Assembly: GCA_027694045.1 (NCBI GenBank)
Contig: JAQEWB010000001.1
Span: 186,001 to 250,000 of the forward strand
Origin: Bacillaceae bacterium OF18-1A
GTDB taxonomy: Bacteria > Bacillota > Bacilli > Bacillales > Bacillaceae_G
DNA length: 64,000 nucleotides
Direction of reading: 5' to 3'
Position 1 is the first letter of the stretch, and each line of letters begins with the position of its first letter. The notes beneath the pieces are model-generated. The model ran no database searches. It worked only from the letters and a program-made list of their open reading frames with translations, and had not been told where the DNA came from. Made by a program: the position numbers and the translations under genes. Positions 51,341-61,529 of this stretch are shown here, one piece after another.

Positions 51341-53728
51341 TTGAAAAAGAATAAGAAGTTAAAACCTTTATCAGTATTAGCAACAGCGGCAGTGCTAAGC
51401 AGTACTTTTGCTTTTGGAAGTCATGCAGCGTATGCTGAAACACCAACACCATCTATACCAATAGATGAACATGTAATACCGGAGGAACGTTTAGCGGAAG
51501 CGCTAAAAGAACGAGGAGTAATTGCCCCATCTGCATCACAATCTGAGACATCAAAGGCTGTCGAAAAATATGTTGAGAAAAAGAAGGGGGAAAACCCTGG
51601 GAAAGACATCATAAAAGAAGATAATCTTACACAAGAAGCTTCTGATTTTATGAAAAAAGTTAAAGATGCAAAAATGAAGGAAAATGAACAGGCGCAGCAG
51701 CCAGCAGTAGGACCTGTAGCTGGGCAAGGCGCAGGATTGAATCCTGGAAAATTAAATGGAAAAGTACCTACTACACCAGCGAAGCAAGAAGATTACAATG
51801 GGGCTGTTCGAACAGATAAAGTACTTGTTTTACTCGTAGAATTTAGCGATTTTAAGCATAATGATATTGAGCAAAGACCAGGATACATGTACTCTAATGA
51901 TTTTAATCGTGAACATTATCAAAAAATGTTATTTGGAGATGAACCATTTACGTTATTTGATGGATCGAAGGTTAATACGTTTAAACAATATTATGAAGAA
52001 CAATCTGGTGGCAGCTACACAGTTGATGGAACTGTAACGGAATGGCTGACTGTTCCAGGAAAAGCTTCAGATTATGGTGCTGATGCGGGGACTGGCCATG
52101 ACAATAAAGGTCCTTTAGGGCCACGTGATTTTGTGAAAGAAGCATTAAAAGCAGCGGTAGCAAAAGGAATCAATTTAGCAGACTTTGATCAATTTGATCA
52201 ATACGATCAAGATGGTGATGGCAATAAGAATGAGCCAGATGGCATAATCGATCATTTAATGGTTGTACATGCTGGTGTAGGTCAAGAAGCTGGCGGCGGT
52301 AAATTGAAAGATGATGCGATTTGGTCTCACCGTTCAAAACTTGGATCAAAGCCATATGCGATTGATGGCACAAAATCTTCTGTTTCAAATTGGGGCGGAA
52401 AAATGGCGGCATACGACTATACAATCGAGCCTGAAGATGGAGCGGTTGGCGTATTTGCACATGAGTATGGTCACGATTTAGGCTTACCAGATGAGTACGA
52501 TACGAAGTATTCAGGAGACGGTGAACCTGTTCAGGCGTGGTCGCTTATGAGTGGTGGTAGCTGGGCTGGAAAAGTTGCAGGAACAGAACCAACAAGCTTC
52601 TCCCCACAAAATAAAGAGTTTTTACAAAAGAATATTAAGGGGAACTGGGCGAACATCGTTGAAGTAGACTATGATAAACTTCGTAATGGCGTCGGCTTTG
52701 CAACATATATAGATCAAAGTGTGACAAAATCAAAACGACCAGGAATCGTTCGTGTTAATTTGCCAGATAAAGATATTAAAAATATCGAATCGGCATTTGG
52801 CAAGAAGTTTTATTACAGCACAAAAGGAAATGAAATTCATACAACACTTGAGACACCAGTATTTGATTTAACAAATGCAACGAATGCTAAGTTTGACTAT
52901 AAAGCGTTCTATGAGCTTGAAGCGAAGTATGATTTCCTTGATGTAAATGCAATTGCAGAAGATGGAACGAAGACACGCATTGAGAGAATTGGCGAAAAAG
53001 ATGTAAAAGGCGGCGCGGATACAACTGATGGTAAATGGGTTGATAAATCATACGATTTAAGCCAATTTAAAGGAAAAAAAGTAAAACTGCAGTTTGAGTA
53101 TTTAACAGACATCGCAGTGGCCTATAAAGGATTTGCATTAGATAATGCAGCTTTAACTGTAGATGGAAAAGTTGTTTTCTCTGATGATGCAGAGGGTCAA
53201 CCAGCAATGACGTTAAAAGGATTTACGGTGTCTAACGGGTTGGAGCAGAAAAAAAATAACTACTATGTAGAGTGGAGAAACTATGCTGGTTCTGACATGG
53301 CGTTACAACAAGCACGTGGCCCAGTATTTAATACAGGTATGGTTGTATGGTATGCAGATCAAAGCTTTACAGATAACTGGGTAGGTATTCACCCAGGTGA
53401 AGGATTCCTAGGAGTAGTAGATTCTCATCCAGAGGCAATCGTAGGGACATTAGATGGACAACCAACTGTGAAGGAAAGTACACGTTATCAAATTGCTGAT
53501 GCGGCATTCTCATTTGATCAAACACCAGCATGGAGAGTAGATTCACCAACTCGCGGTATTTTTGACTATAAAGGATTACCAGGAGTTGCAAAATTTGATG
53601 ATTCTAAACAGTACATTAACAGCACGATTCCAGATGCAGGACGTAAGTTACCGAAACTAGGATTGAAGTTTGAAGTAGTCGGTCAAGCTGAAGACAAATC
53701 TGCAGGGGCAGTTTGGATTCATCGATAA
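51341..53728 (+). CDS. inhA: Immune inhibitor A metalloprotease (M6 family, InhA)
   Basis: The 795-residue precursor has a Sec signal peptide (cleavage near residue 31, HAAYA). A propeptide follows, then the zinc protease domain with [14 protein letters not shown] at residues 374-387 (ligands H374 and H378, catalytic E375). A C-terminal beta-rich region with the VEG-like module is present. InhA proteases are secreted virulence factors of the B. cereus group that degrade host antibacterial proteins. Several paralogues exist and the one here cannot be fixed by eye. The TTG start follows GGGGAGGAAATGCA. Confidence 0.93.
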   Translation: MKKNKKLKPLSVLATAAVLSSTFAFGSHAAYAETPTPSIPIDEHVIPEERLAEALKERGVIAPSASQSETSKAVEKYVEKKKGENPGKDIIKEDNLTQEASDFMKKVKDAKMKENEQAQQPAVGPVAGQGAGLNPGKLNGKVPTTPAKQEDYNGAVRTDKVLVLLVEFSDFKHNDIEQRPGYMYSNDFNREHYQKMLFGDEPFTLFDGSKVNTFKQYYEEQSGGSYTVDGTVTEWLTVPGKASDYGADAGTGHDNKGPLGPRDFVKEALKAAVAKGINLADFDQFDQYDQDGDGNKNEPDGIIDHLMVVHAGVGQEAGGGKLKDDAIWSHRSKLGSKPYAIDGTKSSVSNWGGKMAAYDYTIEPEDGAVGVFAHEYGHDLGLPDEYDTKYSGDGEPVQAWSLMSGGSWAGKVAGTEPTSFSPQNKEFLQKNIKGNWANIVEVDYDKLRNGVGFATYIDQSVTKSKRPGIVRVNLPDKDIKNIESAFGKKFYYSTKGNEIHTTLETPVFDLTNATNAKFDYKAFYELEAKYDFLDVNAIAEDGTKTRIERIGEKDVKGGADTTDGKWVDKSYDLSQFKGKKVKLQFEYLTDIAVAYKGFALDNAALTVDGKVVFSDDAEGQPAMTLKGFTVSNGLEQKKNNYYVEWRNYAGSDMALQQARGPVFNTGMVVWYADQSFTDNWVGIHPGEGFLGVVDSHPEAIVGTLDGQPTVKESTRYQIADAAFSFDQTPAWRVDSPTRGIFDYKGLPGVAKFDDSKQYINSTIPDAGRKLPKLGLKFEVVGQAEDKSAGAVWIHR

Positions 53729-53742
53729 AATAAGTTGAAACG

Positions 53743-53792
53743 AAAAAGAGCTGTCATAAGTTAGTGAAACTGACTTGTGGCAGCTCTTTTCT
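53743..53792 (+). terminator. Terminator of the InhA gene
   Basis: AAAAGAGCTGTC pairs with GGCAGCTCTTTT, with inner AAGT pairing, followed by a T-rich stretch. Confidence 0.85.
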
Positions 53793-53849
53793 CCTTGTGG
53801 AAAAGTTATTGAAAAAATGGTTCTTCTGTTCGAGTATAGAAGCCATTTT

Positions 53850-54270
53850 GGACGTAATTGACACTCCCACCCCTAAAGGGGCAAGCTGACTAACGTCAGT
53901 GGGATTCTTGCTACCAAAGGCGAAGTCCATTTCTGGTATCGCTGACGTGCAAGATTGCGGTGTGCCATCACCACTCCTACAACAGACCATATAGGTTCGT
54001 GGGCTACGGTACTGTGACCATACCGTACAGATTGTTGGTTCTCAAATGTTTTAACGTCTTGTTCTTGACGACTTAATACATTTTACGGAGTAGAAGAATT
54101 TGCTACTCCAACCTGATATGTATTCTATTTTCAGAGAACAGTTGTTTTAGAGTCTTTTGCATGACTATGAATGAAGTATACCATGTTTTGCTACGCAAAA
54201 GCGATACTTTCATCCCATGCCTAAAGGCGGACTAAAGTCCTACATGGGCTTTCCCATATCGCAAAGTCTG
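53850..54270 (-). mobile_element. IS200/IS605-family (IS1341-like) remnant without transposase
   Basis: Read on the minus strand, the block opens with a hairpin-rich end (CCCATG...CATGGG enclosing GGACTTTAGTCC, about 54205-54260). It closes with GAATCCCACTGACGTTAGTCAG and GGGGTGGGAGTGTCAATT near 53870-53910. The latter resembles the right end, including the terminal hairpin, of TnpB-carrying IS200/IS605 elements and their guide RNA. No tnpA or tnpB reading frame remains in the 420 bases. It may be a decayed copy or a small non-autonomous derivative. Confidence 0.6.
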
Positions 54271-54401
54271 TAATTTGTATAGAATGACTAAAAAAGAAAT
54301 TTTCATAAGGTATAACATTTTATTATATCTACTTTTAACACCTGATACTAATAGTGTGCTATAATGTGAATTAGCAACATAAAGGAAAGGAATTAGGGAA
54401 A

Positions 54402-55433
54402 ATGACCTTACAAAATACTAAAAATTTAAAAAAACAAGTTGCTCCTTTTGAAAAATCAACGATTAAAAAAAGTGTTTGGCAACTTATCAACACAATTGTG
54501 CCGTTTCTGATTTTATGGTTCCTTGCTTATAAAAGTTTGTCTGTTTCTTATTGGTTATCATTAGTTCCATCTCTGTTAGCGGCTGGATTTATGACGCGGA
54601 TTTTCATTATTTTTCATGATTGCACCCATTATTCATTTTTTAAAAGTCGTCGTGCAAATAGAATAGTAGGGACATGTACGGGTGTTTTAACTTTATTCCC
54701 ATTTGATCAATGGGGACATGAGCATGCCATTCATCACGCTACGAGTGGGAATTTGGATAAGCGAGGCACAGGAGATATTTGGACGCTTACAGTAAATGAA
54801 TATGTAGCAGCGCCATTTAGACTTCGATTAGCATATCGTTTATATCGTAATCCATTTGTTATGTTTGGATTAGGTCCGATTTACGTTTTTCTGCTTAAAA
54901 ATAGATTTAACCGAAAAGGCGCTAGACAGAAAGAGCGTATGAATACTTATTTGACGAATATTTTAATCGTCGCTGTAATAGGGTTACTATGCTGGGCAAT
55001 TGGATGGCAATCGTTTCTTCTTGTGCACGGTTCAATATTCTTAATAGCAGGTTCAATAGGTATTTGGCTGTTTTACGTACAACACACATTCGAAGATTCT
55101 TATTTTGAAGAAGATAAAGAGTGGGAGTATGTGAAAGCGGCAGTGGAAGGAAGTTCGTTTTATAAACTTCCAAAAATTTTGCAATTTCTAACTGGTAATA
55201 TTGGATTTCATCATGTTCATCATTTAAGTCCAAGAGTACCTAATTATAAATTAGAAGAGGCACATAATAATACGCTTCCTTTAAAAAATGTACCAACGAT
55301 TACTCTGGCTACAAGCTTGAAATCACTCCGTTTCCGTCTTTGGGATGAGCACAGCAGCAATTTTGTTAGCTTTAAAGAGGTTAAAAAATTAATTAAAAAC
55401 AATGTGTCTGTTCAGGTAAAATCTGAATTATAG
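54402..55433 (+). CDS. des: Acyl-lipid desaturase (Des, delta-5 type)
   Basis: The 343-residue membrane enzyme carries the three histidine boxes: HDCTHYSFF near residue 72, HEHAIHHATSGNLDKRGTGD near 109, and HHVHHLSPRVPNYKLEEAH near 275. The overall sequence is close to B. subtilis Des, which desaturates phospholipid acyl chains to restore fluidity in the cold. Des is controlled by DesK-DesR in B. subtilis; no such pair lies next to it here. The ATG follows AAAGGAATTAGGGAAA. A strong terminator follows. Confidence 0.9.
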   Translation: MTLQNTKNLKKQVAPFEKSTIKKSVWQLINTIVPFLILWFLAYKSLSVSYWLSLVPSLLAAGFMTRIFIIFHDCTHYSFFKSRRANRIVGTCTGVLTLFPFDQWGHEHAIHHATSGNLDKRGTGDIWTLTVNEYVAAPFRLRLAYRLYRNPFVMFGLGPIYVFLLKNRFNRKGARQKERMNTYLTNILIVAVIGLLCWAIGWQSFLLVHGSIFLIAGSIGIWLFYVQHTFEDSYFEEDKEWEYVKAAVEGSSFYKLPKILQFLTGNIGFHHVHHLSPRVPNYKLEEAHNNTLPLKNVPTITLATSLKSLRFRLWDEHSSNFVSFKEVKKLIKNNVSVQVKSEL

Positions 55434-55446
55434 TTTCATCATATAT

Positions 55447-55490
55447 GAAAAACGCCCCGTAATCATTTTTGATTTAAGGGGCGTTTTTGT
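55447..55490 (+). terminator. Terminator of the des gene
   Basis: AAAAACGCCCC pairs with GGGGCGTTTTT around a longer AT-rich loop. Confidence 0.85.
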
Positions 55491-55514
55491 TTAAATTCAA
55501 ATGATTAAAACCCT

Positions 55515-55862
55515 CTATTTCTCCCAAAGCTCGATAAGTCGCCCTTCAGGATCTTTAATCCAAATAAACTTTCCAAATTCACTAATCTCTTCTTTCTTTT
55601 CAAGAGGTACACCAATAGCCTCAAGATGTTGAATAGTCTCATTTATATTATGTACTTCGAAATTTAACATCACTTGCTGTTCTATTGGGAAATAATTATC
55701 ATTTTCGGCAAAGAAAGAAAAAATAGTCTCATTTCCTAATTGGGGTTTAATTATAGTTCCATTCCAATCTGCTATTTCAATTTTCAATACGTCGCTGTAC
55801 CATTTTTTTATAACATCAATATTTTTAGTTCTCCAAAATATTCCTCCGAAGCCTTTTATCAT
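55515..55862 (-). CDS. VOC-family (glyoxalase-like) protein
   Basis: The 115-residue protein starts MIKGFGGIFWRTKNIDVIKK and ends FIWIKDPEGRLIELWEK, the two beta strands that carry metal ligands in VOC enzymes. It spans one full domain. The reaction is unknown. The ATG follows GACAGGAGTTATCTACG. Confidence 0.8.
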   Translation of the reverse strand: MIKGFGGIFWRTKNIDVIKKWYSDVLKIEIADWNGTIIKPQLGNETIFSFFAENDNYFPIEQQVMLNFEVHNINETIQHLEAIGVPLEKKEEISEFGKFIWIKDPEGRLIELWEK

Positions 55863-55977
55863 CGTAGATAACTCCTGTCTATTTTTTTATTGTTAATATG
55901 ACGTAGTATGTATTTAATATATCAAAACAAAAGAGTAAAAGTAATGCGAAAATAAGAGGATAGGAAAATAAAGCAAT

Positions 55978-56022
55978 GATAAAAGCCCGCACATGAAGTA
56001 AGACAATGTGCGGGCTTTTAAG
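55978..56022 (-). terminator. Terminator of the RocE-like permease gene
   Basis: AAAAGCCCGCACAT pairs with ATGTGCGGGCTTTT around a short loop between the permease stop and the VOC gene. Confidence 0.88.
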
Positions 56023-56034
56023 GATTGTACAGTA

Positions 56035-57459
56035 TTACGAAGTTTTGTTAATTTTCGTTGCACTATGAGTGGTAGTAGCAATTCTTTTCTTAACCTTAAA
56101 GTGGTAGTAGCTATAACAAAAGATGATAAACGGTACAGTGCAATAGATTCCTAGTCTTTGATCTGGGATAAAGATAAGACTTATTAATATAATGCCATAC
56201 AATCCAAAACCGAGAATTGGTACGAGAGGATAAAGTGGAGTTTTGAATTTTAAGTCTTCTAATTTTCCACCTTCAGCTAAATAACGTTTACGGAAAAAGA
56301 ACTGAGATACACAAATTGACATCCAAACAATGATTGTAATGACCCCGGATATTGAAATAAGCCATAAGTAAACTGTTTCAGCAGCTACAACGCTTGTTAA
56401 AAGAGAAAAAGCAGAAATAGCGATCGTCATAATTAAAGCGTTTAAAGGAATCCCTCGTGATGATAACTTCTTTAAAAAGGCTGGAGCCATCTCGTTTTTT
56501 GATAATGACCAAAGCATGCGAGTTGCGGCGTACAGTCCTGAATTTGCGACAGAAAGTACAGCAGTAAGAATAACAAAGTTCATAATATCAGCTGCGTATG
56601 GAATACCGATATTATCAAAAACAGCAACGAATGGGCTCTTTGTTAATCCTGCTTCTTCCCATGGAATTAAAGCAACAAGAACAAAGATTGCTAAAACGAA
56701 GAAAAACATCGTACGCCATATTATATTTCTAATAGAACGAGGTAAAGTCTTTGCTGGATCTTCACTTTCGCCGGCAGCAATCCCAACAAGTTCTGTACCT
56801 TGAAAGGAATAGTTAACTGTAACCATTGTTAACAAGATAGCAGCAAGTCCATTTGGGAATAAACCGCCATGATTTACGAAATTTGAAAATAGTGGAGCTG
56901 GTTCGTCACCTTTTAAGTCAATAAAACCGAACATAGCGGCACCACCAAGGATAATAAAAGCAATAATGGCAGATACTTTAATACTTGAAAACCAAAATTC
57001 TGTTTCTGCATAACTACGAGCAGATAATGCGTTAATCGTGAAGATTGTAACGCCAAATATTAAACACCAAACCCAAACGGGAATATCAGGAAACCAACGT
57101 TGCATTGTAATGCCGGCAGTTGTAAATTCAAGGCCGGTTGTATTCGCCCAGCTTAACCAATACAACCATCCGATTGTAAAGCCAGTTGCAGGGTTAATGA
57201 ACTTTGTAGCATATTCTTGGAAAGAGCCTGAAACAGGCATCGCTACAGCAAGCTCACCAAGACATAGCATAACGAGATACATTAATAATCCACCAGCCAT
57301 GAAGGCAAGTACAGATCCACCAGGTCCGGCTTTGCTTATAATAAAACCAGATCCGTTAAATAACCCCGTTCCAATTACACCACCGAGTGCAATCATAAAT
57401 AAATGTCTACTTTTCATCGTACGTTTTAATTCATTGTTCGTATTACTTACTTGCGCCAT
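56035..57459 (-). CDS. Arginine/ornithine-type amino acid permease (RocE-like, APC superfamily)
   Basis: The 474-residue permease has 12 predicted segments. It starts LKRTMKSRHLFMIALGGVIG and carries MPVSGSFQEYATKFINPATG, FIILGGAAMFGFIDLKG and SFQGTELVGIAAGESEDPAK, all close to B. subtilis RocE. It should import arginine, ornithine or a related amino acid. The ATG at 57457-57459 follows GTGAGGAAAAC. Two tandem operator-like repeats in its promoter region (57503-57537), shared with the RocB-like gene, suggest control by the divergent IclR regulator. Confidence 0.88.
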   Translation of the reverse strand: MAQVSNTNNELKRTMKSRHLFMIALGGVIGTGLFNGSGFIISKAGPGGSVLAFMAGGLLMYLVMLCLGELAVAMPVSGSFQEYATKFINPATGFTIGWLYWLSWANTTGLEFTTAGITMQRWFPDIPVWVWCLIFGVTIFTINALSARSYAETEFWFSSIKVSAIIAFIILGGAAMFGFIDLKGDEPAPLFSNFVNHGGLFPNGLAAILLTMVTVNYSFQGTELVGIAAGESEDPAKTLPRSIRNIIWRTMFFFVLAIFVLVALIPWEEAGLTKSPFVAVFDNIGIPYAADIMNFVILTAVLSVANSGLYAATRMLWSLSKNEMAPAFLKKLSSRGIPLNALIMTIAISAFSLLTSVVAAETVYLWLISISGVITIIVWMSICVSQFFFRKRYLAEGGKLEDLKFKTPLYPLVPILGFGLYGIILISLIFIPDQRLGIYCTVPFIIFCYSYYHFKVKKRIATTTHSATKINKTS

Positions 57460-57502
57460 TGTTTTCCTCACTTTCATAGTTGATAGAATAAAAATTGATA
57501 TT

Positions 57503-57537
57503 TTCCGTATTGTGGAATGTATTCCGTGATGTGAAAT
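57503..57537. promoter_or_regulatory. Tandem IclR-type operators between the permease and regulator genes
   Basis: TTCCGTATTGTGGAAT (57503-57518) and TTCCGTGATGTGAAAT (57522-57537) match at 13 of 16 positions and are 19 bases apart. Both are imperfect palindromes. A third copy lies at 58519-58534. Confidence 0.65.
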
Positions 57538-57725
57538 CTTGTTATAATTTTCAGATAATTAAAAAGAAAAGTCAATATTTTTTTGTTTGCGCTTTCAAAT
57601 TATTGTTCGTGTTATATTTTTGTTTTTAGAAAATTGAATAAATAGATTGATTTCATTTTAGATTTTTGTTAAATTGATAGTTAATTGAGCGTACTAACAT
57701 ATTACAAGTCAAGTTGAGGTGAGTT

Positions 57726-58475
57726 ATGGTACAGTCTATTGATCGAGCGATAAGTATTATAAAGTTGTTAAATTCCACGAATGAAAAAGAGTATTGGGCT
57801 ATTTCTGATATAGCGGACAGAACCCAGCTTCCAGTTAGTACAGTACATAGGTTGCTTAACTCTCTAATGGAGCATGGTTTAGTTACGCAAATTTCAGAAA
57901 CAAAACAGTACAAAATTGGACCAATGTGGATGGAAATAGGATTACGTCAGTTGGAGAAGGTAGACTACAGATCTGTTGCGAGAGAAGTGATGAAGCGATT
58001 GGCCTCTGAAGTGGAAGAAAGCGTTTATTTGAACATTCCAAATGGAACACATTCTATTATCATTGAAAGAATTGATAGCCCGTTAAAAATTCGAGTAATC
58101 GATAACTTAGGGGAACAGATTCCACTGTCAATTGGCGCTGCAAATAAAACGATGCTTGCCAATATGAGTACGGGTGAAATGGAACATATTGTAGAGCATT
58201 TACTTTCGTCTTTACCAGAACAAAAGCAAATTCTTTTTGATCAAATAAAGCAAATTAGAAATGAAGGATATGCTGTGAGTTATGGTGAAAAAACAGAAGG
58301 GACAGCTTCAGTAGCGGCACCTATTATAGGATTCAATCATAAAGTAGTAGGAGCATTAAGTATTGGATTAATTAGTCATCGTATTAATGATGATCGATTA
58401 TCTTTTCTTATTAGTAAGGTAAAACAAGCAGCTCATGAAATATCAATAAAAATCGGCAGTACATCAGAACTATAA
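57726..58475 (+). CDS. IclR-family transcriptional regulator
   Basis: The 249-residue protein has an N-terminal winged helix (residues 5-65, ISDIADRTQLPVSTVHRLLN). The IclR ligand domain runs from about residue 80, with YGEKTEGTASVAAPIIGFNH near 197 as the effector pocket. It probably regulates the divergent RocE-like permease and the downstream RocB-like peptidase through the TTCCGY...TGrAAT sites. The ligand may be an amino acid or keto acid. The ATG follows TTGAGGTGAGTT. Confidence 0.9.
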   Translation: MVQSIDRAISIIKLLNSTNEKEYWAISDIADRTQLPVSTVHRLLNSLMEHGLVTQISETKQYKIGPMWMEIGLRQLEKVDYRSVAREVMKRLASEVEESVYLNIPNGTHSIIIERIDSPLKIRVIDNLGEQIPLSIGAANKTMLANMSTGEMEHIVEHLLSSLPEQKQILFDQIKQIRNEGYAVSYGEKTEGTASVAAPIIGFNHKVVGALSIGLISHRINDDRLSFLISKVKQAAHEISIKIGSTSEL

Positions 58476-58518
58476 TTTTGATAGCTGTCGTCATTTTTTA
58501 TTCATATATTGGAATTTG

Positions 58519-58534
58519 ATTTCATAATGCGGAA
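58519..58534. promoter_or_regulatory. IclR-type operator before the RocB-like gene
   Basis: ATTTCATAATGCGGAA is the reverse complement of TTCCGCATTATGAAAT, a close match to the two operators at 57503 and 57522. It sits 17 bases before the RocB-like start codon. Confidence 0.6.
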
Positions 58535-58550
58535 AAATAGGGGGATTCAT

Positions 58551-60188
58551 ATGTCAAAGTGGCAATCGAAAGAACAGTTGATTCAATTATTAAGTAGTCT
58601 TGTTGAAATTCCGAGTATTACAGGGTCAGAAGCTGAAGTTATATTACCAGACTTTGTTGTAGAACAATTATCTGATTTACAATATTTCAAACAAAACCCG
58701 CACCATTTACAAAAAAATCCGACGGGGGATGGACGATATTTCGTTACAGCTCTAGTAAAGAAAAGTGATAGTACGAAAAATACAGTAATTCTTGTTAGTC
58801 ACTTTGATGTTGTAGATGTACAAGATTACGGAGTGTGGAAAGAAGATGCATTTAATCCTAAAAAGTTAACATCTATGTTTTATTCTCATAAAGATGAGTT
58901 GCCAGACCATGTACGTGAAGATATTGAACAAGGAGATTGGTTATTTGGTAGAGGAACAATGGATATGAAATGTGGCCTAGCCTTACAAATGGCGATGGTT
59001 GAGCAAGCTTGCGAAGGAAGATTTGATGGGAATGTTCTTTTATTAGCCGTTCCAGATGAAGAGGTGAACTCTGTAGGGATGAGAGCTGCTGTTCCGAGAT
59101 TATTAGATTTAGCAAAAGAACATGACTTAGACTATAAAACAGTCTTAAATTCAGAGCCTATGTTTTCACGACATCCTGGTGATCAAAATAAGTATATTTA
59201 TACAGGTTCAATTGGTAAGGTGTTACCTGGTTTCCTTTGCTACGGAAAAGAGACACATGTAGGCGAACCTTTTGCAGGTTTAAATGGGAGTTATATGGCT
59301 TCATTAATAACAGCAGAATTAGAGTTAAATACGGACCTGTGTGATATTGTAGAGGGGGAAGCGAGTCCTCCACCAACAAACTTACTTCAAAGGGACTTAA
59401 AGGAAGATTATTCTGTACAAATTCCGCATCGTGCAGTCACATTATTTAATTTGTTTTTATTAGAAAAATCAATGACAGATGTCGTTTCATTGTTACGTCA
59501 AAAAGTAACGAAAGTAGCAGAGAAAATTGAAGAGTCATATGAAGAACATGCATATCGATTTTCTAAATATAACCCGTTCATACCGCCTAATCTTAAAGTA
59601 AATGTATTAACGTATGAAGAGCTTATCTCTTATGCGATTGAACAACATGGACAAGAGAAAATAGATGAAATTCAATCTAGCATAATAAAAAATAGAGAAG
59701 ATAAAGATGATCGTGCGGTAACGATTGATTTAGTAGACAAATTAGCTATCTTATGTAAAGAAAAAGCACCGATGATTGTGCTATTCTTTGCACCACCATA
59801 CTATCCAGCTGTGAGTTCGCGCAATAATCCTTTAATAAAAGACGTAGTTGTAGAAATGGAAAAGTACGCTCACTACAATCATAGCATTACATTTGAAAAT
59901 CAAAATTATTTCGGTGGAATTTCGGATTTAAGTTATGTAGGTTTACAAAATCCACTACATTCAATGAGTTCTCTTGTAGACAATATGCCACTTTGGGATA
60001 AAGGTTATTCGATTCCACTTCAGGAACTAGAAGAGTTTGACGTTCCAGTATTAAATATGGGGCCGGTAGGAAAAGATGCGCATCAATGGACAGAACGTTT
60101 GGACGTAAATTACGCATTTGAAACGTTATTAGATATGCTGCCGATTTGTATTGAGAAATTACTTGTTTCTAATAAGGTGAAACTTTAA
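58551..60188 (+). CDS. M20-family peptidase, RocB-like
   Basis: The 545-residue protein is of the RocB type and near the B. subtilis RocB length. Metal-site motifs are LVSHFDVVD near residue 84, GRGTMDMKCGLALQM near 137 and AVPDEEVNS near 170. RocB is needed for arginine use in B. subtilis, but its reaction is unproven. The ATG follows AGGGGGATTCAT. The gene follows the IclR regulator and carries its own operator. A terminator follows at 60308. Confidence 0.87.
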   Translation: MSKWQSKEQLIQLLSSLVEIPSITGSEAEVILPDFVVEQLSDLQYFKQNPHHLQKNPTGDGRYFVTALVKKSDSTKNTVILVSHFDVVDVQDYGVWKEDAFNPKKLTSMFYSHKDELPDHVREDIEQGDWLFGRGTMDMKCGLALQMAMVEQACEGRFDGNVLLLAVPDEEVNSVGMRAAVPRLLDLAKEHDLDYKTVLNSEPMFSRHPGDQNKYIYTGSIGKVLPGFLCYGKETHVGEPFAGLNGSYMASLITAELELNTDLCDIVEGEASPPPTNLLQRDLKEDYSVQIPHRAVTLFNLFLLEKSMTDVVSLLRQKVTKVAEKIEESYEEHAYRFSKYNPFIPPNLKVNVLTYEELISYAIEQHGQEKIDEIQSSIIKNREDKDDRAVTIDLVDKLAILCKEKAPMIVLFFAPPYYPAVSSRNNPLIKDVVVEMEKYAHYNHSITFENQNYFGGISDLSYVGLQNPLHSMSSLVDNMPLWDKGYSIPLQELEEFDVPVLNMGPVGKDAHQWTERLDVNYAFETLLDMLPICIEKLLVSNKVKL

Positions 60189-60307
60189 TCAGTGAGGGTC
60201 TTATTGCCCGTTAATAGAAAATGAAGCTTTAATTTGAATTTGTTGCGATGTTACTTGACATATGTAAATACTAGAAAACATAAAGTTATTTTAAAATATT
60301 AAAACGC

Positions 60308-60355
60308 AAAACGGACAAACTCAACGATCCATGAATTTGTCCGTTTGTTTTTTGT
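60308..60355 (+). terminator. Terminator of the RocB-like gene
   Basis: AAACGGACAAA pairs with TTTGTCCGTTT around a 17-base loop, followed by GTTTTTTG. Confidence 0.88.
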
Positions 60356-60378
60356 GAAAATGAATGGTATGTAAACGA

Positions 60379-61197
60379 CTATTTTTTCGTTTGATTAGAC
60401 AGTTCAACAGACTTTTGCGTACAACGTTGCATAGCTGAAATGATGGCTGTTCGTAAACCTTTTTCCTCTAATGTTGCTACAGCTTCTATTGTTGTACCGC
60501 CTGGAGAACAAACCATATCTTTCAATGCACCTGGATGCATCCCAGTTTCCAGTACCATTTTGGCAGAGCCTAATACAGCTTGAGCTGCGAATTTGTATGC
60601 TTGATTTCTTGGCATACCATCTAGTACAGCAGCGTCTGCCATTGCTTCTATAATCATATATACGTATGCTGGCGAAGAACCGCTTACAGAAGTTACAACA
60701 TCCATTAATTTTTCGCTTACGATCTCTGTTTGACCGAAACTATTGAAAATGGTTAGTACATCTTCTAAATCTTTTTCTGTCACCATTTCATTAGGGCATA
60801 ACGCAGACATTCCTTCTCCAACAAGAGCAGGTGTATTAGGCATTACTCGTACAACTTTTAAGCTTTTACCAAAGGAATCCTCAGTACTTTTAATACTTTT
60901 CCCTGCAGCAATCGTTACGACTATAGCATCGTCTTTTATCTGTTCTTTTACTTCGTTAATTACTGATACGTATAAGTCTGGTTTAATTGATAAAATTAAA
61001 ATATCAGCATGTTTCGCTACTTCGTTATTGTCAGTAGTTGTATTTAGTCCATACTGTTCACCAGCATTATTTAAACTCGTCGTGTTCAAATCTGAGCACA
61101 TAATTTTGTTGGAAGACACTATCTTTTTGTTTAGCATCCCGCCAATGATAGCCATTCCCATATTTCCGCATCCGATAAATCCAATTTGTTTGTCCAT
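60379..61197 (-). CDS. proC: Pyrroline-5-carboxylate reductase (ProC)
   Basis: The 272-residue enzyme starts with the NAD(P)-binding motif GFIGCGNMGMAI (residues 6-17). It carries VVRVMPNTPALVGEGMSALC near 115 and the family signature VSGSSPAYVYMIIEAMADAA near 165, plus MVCSPGGTTIEAV. It reduces pyrroline-5-carboxylate to proline, the last step of proline synthesis. The ATG at 61195-61197 lies 15 bases after AAAGGAG, longer than usual. It diverges from proBA. Confidence 0.93.
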   Translation of the reverse strand: MDKQIGFIGCGNMGMAIIGGMLNKKIVSSNKIMCSDLNTTSLNNAGEQYGLNTTTDNNEVAKHADILILSIKPDLYVSVINEVKEQIKDDAIVVTIAAGKSIKSTEDSFGKSLKVVRVMPNTPALVGEGMSALCPNEMVTEKDLEDVLTIFNSFGQTEIVSEKLMDVVTSVSGSSPAYVYMIIEAMADAAVLDGMPRNQAYKFAAQAVLGSAKMVLETGMHPGALKDMVCSPGGTTIEAVATLEEKGLRTAIISAMQRCTQKSVELSNQTKK

Positions 61198-61490
61198 AAT
61201 AATTCGATTTTGCTCCTTTTATAATTAATTATATTTTTTGAAATTGATATTCTAAAATAACAATAACATCTCCATGCAATATAAAGAAACATTCTAAGAG
61301 AATATATTCCTTTTTGCAACACTAAAAAATAAAATCAATTATATTCGACGTTATGCAAATATATACACTATAATTTGAGTTTTTATATTTATGAATAGAA
61401 GTTAAATTTATATCGATTTGTATTTTCATTCAGTAGGGCAATAATTTCATACAAGTAACTTACCGCTCTATTCATTTTTCAAAATACCTC

Positions 61491-61520
61491 TTGACACCAA
61501 ATCGAACTATATCGCATAAT
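61491..61520 (+). promoter_or_regulatory. Promoter of the proBA T-box transcript
   Basis: TTGACA (61491-61496) and CATAAT (61515-61520) are 18 bases apart. Transcription would start near 61527, just before stem I of the T-box. Confidence 0.75.
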
Positions 61521-61529
61521 ATAAAAAAA

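Noticed and set aside
53754..53990. Minus-strand 78-codon frame in the region after InhA
   Set aside because: It overlaps the InhA terminator and the right end of the IS200/IS605-like remnant and resembles no protein.
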